A DNA stretch of 26,877 nt. Source: Haemophilus sp. (GTDB lineage: Bacteria > Pseudomonadota > Gammaproteobacteria > Enterobacterales > Pasteurellaceae). A program made the position numbers and the translations under genes. Below, in pieces: positions 22,755 to 26,877 of the stretch. The stretch is from positions 1 to 26,877 of the forward strand of contig JAHZCF010000103.1 of assembly GCA_019423005.1 (NCBI GenBank), read 5' to 3'. Position 1 is the first letter of the stretch. Each line of letters starts with the position of its first letter. The notes beneath the pieces are model-generated. The model was not told where the DNA came from. It did no database searches and was given only the letters and a program-made list of their open reading frames with translations.

Positions 22755-23582
22755 ATGACAAAAAAATATGATTTACATTGCCATAGTACAGCTTCAGATG
22801 GTGTTTTAACGCCTACGGCGCTTGTACAACGAGCTCATGAACAAGGCGTCAATGTGCTCGCTTTATGTGATCATGACACCGTGATGGGCATTGATGAAGC
22901 CAAACTCGAAGCGGATAAATTAGGTATAGAGCTAATTAATGGCGTGGAAATTTCAACGAATTGGGAAGGTCGTGGTATCCATATTGTCGGATTAAATTTT
23001 GATAAAACACATCCTAAAATGACCGCACTTTTAGTCGAACAAAAATCACTGAGAGAAAAAAGAGCGGTTGAAATTGGCCATAAATTAGAAAAAGCAGGCG
23101 TCCCCAATGCCTATGAAGGCGCAAAAGCATTAGCAAACGGGGAAGTAACTCGTGCGCATTATGCGCGTTATTTGGTACAAATCGGCAAGGTTTCAAATGA
23201 TGGGCAAGCCTTTAAGCGTTATCTAGGCGGTGGAAAATCGTGTTTTGTCAAAGCTGAATGGGTGGATATTCCAACAGCGATTGATACGATTCATGCTGCA
23301 GGTGGTGTCGCAGTCATTGCCCATCCTATGCGTTATAACATGACAGGAAAATGGATTCGTCGATTAATTGTTGATTTTAAACAATGGGGTGGTGATGGTA
23401 TGGAAGTCTCGGATAGTGGACAAACTAAAGATCAGCGTCAATATCTTGCGCGTTTAGCCAATGAATATGACTTAGCCGCCTCTTTAGGCTCGGATTTTCA
23501 TTTTCCTTGCGGATGGATTGAATTAGGAAAGAATTTGTTTTTACCTGAAGAGGTTAAACCGATTTGGACGTTATTTGAATGA
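22755..23582 (+). CDS. rnm: RNase AM, PHP-domain 5'-3' exoribonuclease (YciV/TrpH family)
   Basis: The E. coli homologue (formerly yciV, trpH) trims 5' ends of short RNAs and matures ribosomal RNA 5' ends; an activity on 3',5'-bisphosphates has also been shown for family members. The 275-residue product has the PHP metal-site motifs DLHCHSTASDG (His8, His10, Asp15), LCDHDT (Asp39, His40), NGVEIST (Glu65), VIAHPMRYN and the C-terminal GSDFHFP. E. coli RNase AM is slightly longer (about 293). The ATG follows the pyrD stop with no gap. In E. coli the gene sits near the trp operon, so the pyrD link here is lineage-specific. One uptake signal (23022-23030). Confidence 0.88.
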   Translation: MTKKYDLHCHSTASDGVLTPTALVQRAHEQGVNVLALCDHDTVMGIDEAKLEADKLGIELINGVEISTNWEGRGIHIVGLNFDKTHPKMTALLVEQKSLREKRAVEIGHKLEKAGVPNAYEGAKALANGEVTRAHYARYLVQIGKVSNDGQAFKRYLGGGKSCFVKAEWVDIPTAIDTIHAAGGVAVIAHPMRYNMTGKWIRRLIVDFKQWGGDGMEVSDSGQTKDQRQYLARLANEYDLAASLGSDFHFPCGWIELGKNLFLPEEVKPIWTLFE

Positions 23583-23584
23583 TA

Positions 23585-23613
23585 AAGGGCGGTCAAATCC
23601 GCCCTTGTTTTTT
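23585..23613. terminator. terminator between rnm and the LysR gene
   Basis: AAGGGCGG (23585-23592) pairs with CCGCCCTT (23599-23606) around loop TCAAAT. A G and six T follow. The T run overlaps the stop codon of the converging LysR gene (23612-23614). Confidence 0.85.
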
Positions 23614-24511
23614 ATATTTGACTGTTCTCACACAAACCGAGACTTGCGAGAAATTCAATAAATGCACGAACTTTTGCAGGCAAATGACGACGGTTTGGGT
23701 AAACCACATAAATATCTAAAGGTTTTTGTTTATATTCAGACAAAATTTCAACTAATTCACCTGAAGCAAGCGCATCTTTGACAAAGAAGCTAGGTGAATT
23801 ACTGATGCCCAATCCCGCTTTTGTCATTTCTAACAATGCCATACCATTATTGGAAACCACTTTAGATTGAATTTTATACCGTTGAATTTGATTGGCTTTT
23901 GTTGATTGCCAGTGTACTTGATTTAACGATGATTTATAAAGTAAACCTTGGTGATATTCTAAATCGTCAGGTGTAAGTGGTGTGCCTCGTGCTTCTAAAT
24001 AACTTGGAGAGGCAACAAAATGCATAGGGGAGCTACTAATTTTACGCGCAACAAGTGAGCTATCTTGCATATAGCCAATACGTAATACTAAGTCATAGCC
24101 TTCTGCAACGAGATCAACACGCTTGTCTTCAAATTCAATTTCTACGTGTAAATTGGGATGAAGCTCAATAAATTTAGGCAAGTTAGGTGAAATATAAAGT
24201 AAGCCAAAATCACGCGGCACAGAGATTAATAAATTACCTTGTAAGCTCGTTGCCATATTACTGATGCTAGAGTCAGCCTCGCTTAAATCTAATAGAATGG
24301 CTTGGCAACGTTGGTAATAAAGCATGCCAGCTTCAGTTGGCACAATTTTTCGTGTTGTACGTTGTAATAATCGTGTTTTTAAATGTTCTTCTAATTGTGA
24401 AACTAGTTTACTCGCCATCGCCACAGAAATATTCTGTTGGTTTGCGGCTTGTGTAAAACTTTGCGTTTCGATTACTTTACAGAAAACCGAAATTGCATTG
24501 AGTTTATCCAT
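23612..24511 (-). CDS. LysR-family transcriptional regulator
   Basis: A DNA-binding regulator of 299 residues with an N-terminal winged helix-turn-helix (about 1-60; FTQAANQQNISVAMASKLVS followed by LEEHLKTRLLQRTTRKIVPT) and a C-terminal effector-binding domain from about residue 90 (LLISVPRDFGLLYISPNLPK). The pattern resembles the CrgA/DmlR/YafC-type subgroup, which often has few characterised members, so the ligand and targets are unknown. AAGGATTT lies just before the ATG. It is divergent from topA across 97 bp, but gene neighbours of LysR proteins are not always their targets, and topA is an unlikely one. Confidence 0.88.
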   Translation of the reverse strand: MDKLNAISVFCKVIETQSFTQAANQQNISVAMASKLVSQLEEHLKTRLLQRTTRKIVPTEAGMLYYQRCQAILLDLSEADSSISNMATSLQGNLLISVPRDFGLLYISPNLPKFIELHPNLHVEIEFEDKRVDLVAEGYDLVLRIGYMQDSSLVARKISSSPMHFVASPSYLEARGTPLTPDDLEYHQGLLYKSSLNQVHWQSTKANQIQRYKIQSKVVSNNGMALLEMTKAGLGISNSPSFFVKDALASGELVEILSEYKQKPLDIYVVYPNRRHLPAKVRAFIEFLASLGLCENSQI

Positions 24512-24608
24512 TTATAAATCCTTTTTGAAAAAAAGCTTGATTTTATCGGCGTAAGTTTGCAGTATATCGCCAATTTTACAGAATTCTAGTTATATTTTAG
24601 GTAAGCAA

Positions 24609-26877
24609 ATGAGCAAATCTTTAGTGATTGTCGAGTCGCCAGCCAAAGCGAAAACCATCAATAAATATTTAGGTAGCCAGTATGTGGTGAAATCCAGCGT
24701 AGGGCATATTTGTGATTTGCCTACTGCAGGGAGTAGCACAGGCGAAAAGGCCAAACCAGTTTCCACTAAAGGATTAAGTGCGGAAGAAAAAAACAAAATT
24801 AAAGCAGAAAAAGACCGTGCGGCCTTAGTGAAACGTATGGGAATTGACCCTTATCATGATTGGAAAGCCAATTACCAAATTCTACCAGGCAAAGAGAAAG
24901 TAGTAGCCGAATTAAAGTCTCTCGCTAAAAAATCTGACCATGTTTATCTCGCAACCGACTTGGATAGAGAAGGAGAGGCTATCGCGTGGCATTTACGTGA
25001 AGTCATTGGTGGCGATGATAGTCGTTTTAGCCGCGTTGTATTTAATGAGATTACTAAGAAAGCGATTGAAAAAGCATTCCAGCATCCTGCTCACATTAAT
25101 ATGGACCAAGTTAATGCTCAGCAAACCCGTCGTTTCTTAGACCGCGTGGTAGGCTTTATGGTGTCGCCATTATTATGGAAAAAAGTGGCACGCGGTCTAT
25201 CTGCCGGACGAGTGCAATCTGTTGCCGTGAAATTGGTGGTAGAGCGTGAACGTGAAATCAAAGCATTTCAACCGGAAGAATTTTGGGAAATTGAAGCGCT
25301 AACCCAAACGAGTAAGAAAGAAGACTTACTTTTGGATGTGGTGCAGTATAAAGGCAAGAAATTTGAGCCGAAAACTGAAAAAGAAGCACAAAGTGCGGTC
25401 GATTTCTTAAATAAATCACATTACGTTGTCACAGATTTAGAAACAAAACCAACAGGTTCTAAACCAAGAGCCCCATTTATTACTTCAACCTTACAACAAA
25501 CTGCAAGCACGCGTTTAGGTTTTGGGGTGAAGAAAACCATGATGTTAGCACAACGTTTATATGAAGCCGGTTACATTACTTATATGCGTACTGACTCTAC
25601 CAACTTGAGCCAAGATGCGTTAAATATGGTACGCTCTTATATCGAAAGCCATTTCGGTAAAGATTATTTGCCAGCTAAACCAAATTTCTACTCGAGTAAA
25701 GAAAACGCTCAAGAAGCGCACGAAGCGATTCGTCCTTCTGATGTAAAAACGCTCGCAGATCATTTAAGTGGCATGGATAAAGATGCTGTGCGCTTGTATG
25801 ATTTAATCTGGCGTCAATTTGTAGCCTGCCAAATGCCGGCTGCACAATATGACAGCACAACGGTTACCGTAATGGCTGGCGATTATGAATTGAAAGCTAA
25901 AGGCCGTATTTTACGTTTTGATGGTTGGACAAAAGTGTTGCCACAAGTAGGTAAAAATCCGGAAGACCAAATTTTACCGGCTGTGAGTTTGAATGAAACA
26001 TTGGCACTAAAAACGGTTTCGCCAAGCCAACACTTCACTAAACCGCCCGCTCGTTTTACCGAAGCTGCATTGGTTAAAGAATTGGAGAAACGTGGTATTG
26101 GTCGTCCTTCGACTTATGCAGCAATTATTTCAACTATTCAAGAACGTGGTTATGTGCGCATTGAAAATCGCCGTTTCTATGCCGAGAAAATGGGCGAAAT
26201 CGTTACTGATCGCTTAAATCAATCTTTTACTGATTTGATGAGCTACGATTTCACTGCCAATATGGAAAACGTACTAGACCAAATAGCATCCGGTGAGAAA
26301 AATTGGAAGGCTGAGTTAAATCAATTCTTCAAAGATTTTTCTACCCAACTTTCTACTGCAGAATTAGATGAGTTAGAAGGTGGAATGAAGCCGAATAGCC
26401 TTGTGCTCACCGATATTGATTGCCCAACTTGTGGCCGCAAAATGGCGATTCGCACAGCAAGTACAGGTGTCTTCCTTGGTTGTTCTGGTTATGCATTACC
26501 ACCAAAAGAGCGTTGTAAAACGACGATTAATCTTATTCCAGAAGCTGAATTATTAAATGTGCTAGATGAGGCTTCTGAGACCAAAGCCTTAATGGAGCGT
26601 AAACGTTGTCCGAAATGCGGTACCGCGATGGATAGCTATATCATTGACCCACATCGTAAATTACATATTTGTGGTAATAATCCAAATTGTGATGGTTATT
26701 TGGTTGAACAAGGTCAATTCAAAATTAAAGGCTATGACGGTCCGATTGTAGAATGTGATAAGTGCGGTGCAGATATGCACTTAAAACTCGGTCGTTTTGG
26801 TAAATATATGGGATGTACCAGCTGTGATAACACCCGTAAGATTTTGAAAAACGGCGAGGTTGCACCACCAAAAGAAG
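24609..26877 (+). CDS. topA: DNA topoisomerase I (type IA), 3' end cut by the window
   Basis: TopA relaxes negatively supercoiled DNA behind transcription by transient single-strand cleavage. 756 codons are visible and the frame is open at the window edge; by comparison with E. coli (865 residues) roughly 110 are missing. Seen are the TOPRIM start LVIVESPAKAKTINKYLG, the metal motif ATDLDREGEAIAWH (Asp117, Asp119, Glu121), the SAGRVQSVAV segment, the catalytic Tyr325 in ITYMRTDSTNLS, and GIGRPSTYA. Three tetracysteine zinc-ribbon units follow, starting CPTCGRKM, CPKCGTAM and CDKCGADM. The conserved SVGHIRDLP motif reads SVGHICDLP here (Cys35). Start ATG 24609 is set by homology; a weak AGG precedes it. 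Two uptake signals are inside (25391-25399, 26760-26768). Confidence 0.96.
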   Translation, partial: MSKSLVIVESPAKAKTINKYLGSQYVVKSSVGHICDLPTAGSSTGEKAKPVSTKGLSAEEKNKIKAEKDRAALVKRMGIDPYHDWKANYQILPGKEKVVAELKSLAKKSDHVYLATDLDREGEAIAWHLREVIGGDDSRFSRVVFNEITKKAIEKAFQHPAHINMDQVNAQQTRRFLDRVVGFMVSPLLWKKVARGLSAGRVQSVAVKLVVEREREIKAFQPEEFWEIEALTQTSKKEDLLLDVVQYKGKKFEPKTEKEAQSAVDFLNKSHYVVTDLETKPTGSKPRAPFITSTLQQTASTRLGFGVKKTMMLAQRLYEAGYITYMRTDSTNLSQDALNMVRSYIESHFGKDYLPAKPNFYSSKENAQEAHEAIRPSDVKTLADHLSGMDKDAVRLYDLIWRQFVACQMPAAQYDSTTVTVMAGDYELKAKGRILRFDGWTKVLPQVGKNPEDQILPAVSLNETLALKTVSPSQHFTKPPARFTEAALVKELEKRGIGRPSTYAAIISTIQERGYVRIENRRFYAEKMGEIVTDRLNQSFTDLMSYDFTANMENVLDQIASGEKNWKAELNQFFKDFSTQLSTAELDELEGGMKPNSLVLTDIDCPTCGRKMAIRTASTGVFLGCSGYALPPKERCKTTINLIPEAELLNVLDEASETKALMERKRCPKCGTAMDSYIIDPHRKLHICGNNPNCDGYLVEQGQFKIKGYDGPIVECDKCGADMHLKLGRFGKYMGCTSCDNTRKILKNGEVAPPKE

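Larger units (their letters stand above)
21..26768. repeat. 21 dispersed copies of the Haemophilus DNA uptake signal
   Basis: Perfect 9-mers start at, for AAGTGCGGT: 434, 5822, 6064, 7031, 10404, 14034, 16537, 17475, 21672, 25391, 26760; for ACCGCACTT: 21, 7375, 7532, 9714, 14051, 15351, 16524, 19009, 21689, 23022. The density, about one per 1.3 kb, is that of a normal Haemophilus chromosome. None lies between 10413 and 14033, so the adhesin gene lacks them. They mark DNA for uptake during natural competence; inverted pairs also act as terminators. Confidence 0.95.

Noticed and set aside
24512..24608. LysR operator controlling topA
   Set aside because: A GGCG/CGCC dyad is present between the genes, but it is short and lacks a clear T-N11-A layout; topA is an unlikely target.

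Overview
The window looks like chromosomal DNA of a Haemophilus species (Pasteurellaceae, Gammaproteobacteria). The strongest sign is 21 perfect copies of the Haemophilus-type DNA uptake signal AAGTGCGGT/ACCGCACTT, about one per 1.3 kb. The AT-rich composition and the high protein similarity to Haemophilus and E. coli housekeeping proteins agree. From memory, several of these blocks are scattered in H. influenzae Rd, so a related species such as H. parainfluenzae is a reasonable inference, but I cannot prove the species.

Layout from left to right. (1) 118-2439, + strand: a hexose-6-phosphate mutarotase gene (yeaD), then the translation operon infC-rpmI-rplT. infC has a non-canonical AUU/AUC start and there is a structured leader before rpmI. 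(2) 2683-5745, - strand: xseB-ispA-dxs, which makes DXP and farnesyl diphosphate. It is divergent from thiI (5913-7364, +) across a promoter region with a striking inverted repeat. (3) 7399-8343, -: a YvcK/CofD-like gene, divergent from the molybdopterin operon moaA-moaC-moaD-moaE (8631-10914), which is preceded by a Moco riboswitch-type leader. (4) 11203-13974, +: a 923-residue trimeric autotransporter adhesin, the main accessory gene, with an 11-bp tandem repeat upstream. (5) 14075-17056, -: aspC, then purE-purK with a perfect PurR-type operator over the purE -35. (6) 17218-23582, +: pepN, a frameshifted OppA-like peptide-binding protein gene, and the tightly coupled pyrD-rnm pair. (7) 23612-24511, -: a LysR regulator, divergent from topA (24609 to the window end, cut by the edge).

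Most of the window is core metabolism: isoprenoids and thiamine/tRNA thiolation (dxs, ispA, thiI), molybdenum cofactor, purine and pyrimidine synthesis (purE, purK, pyrD), amino-acid and peptide metabolism (aspC, pepN), translation and DNA topology. Uptake signals are often arranged as inverted pairs that double as transcription terminators. No gap between genes exceeds 300 bp.

I found no clearly undescribed multi-gene system. The parts most worth a second look are the adhesin's upstream tandem repeat and its internal repeats, the OppA-like frameshift, a possible small RNA downstream of dxs, the paired thiI/xseB promoter elements, hairpins inside the moa and pur operons, and an Arg-to-Cys change in a highly conserved TopA motif.
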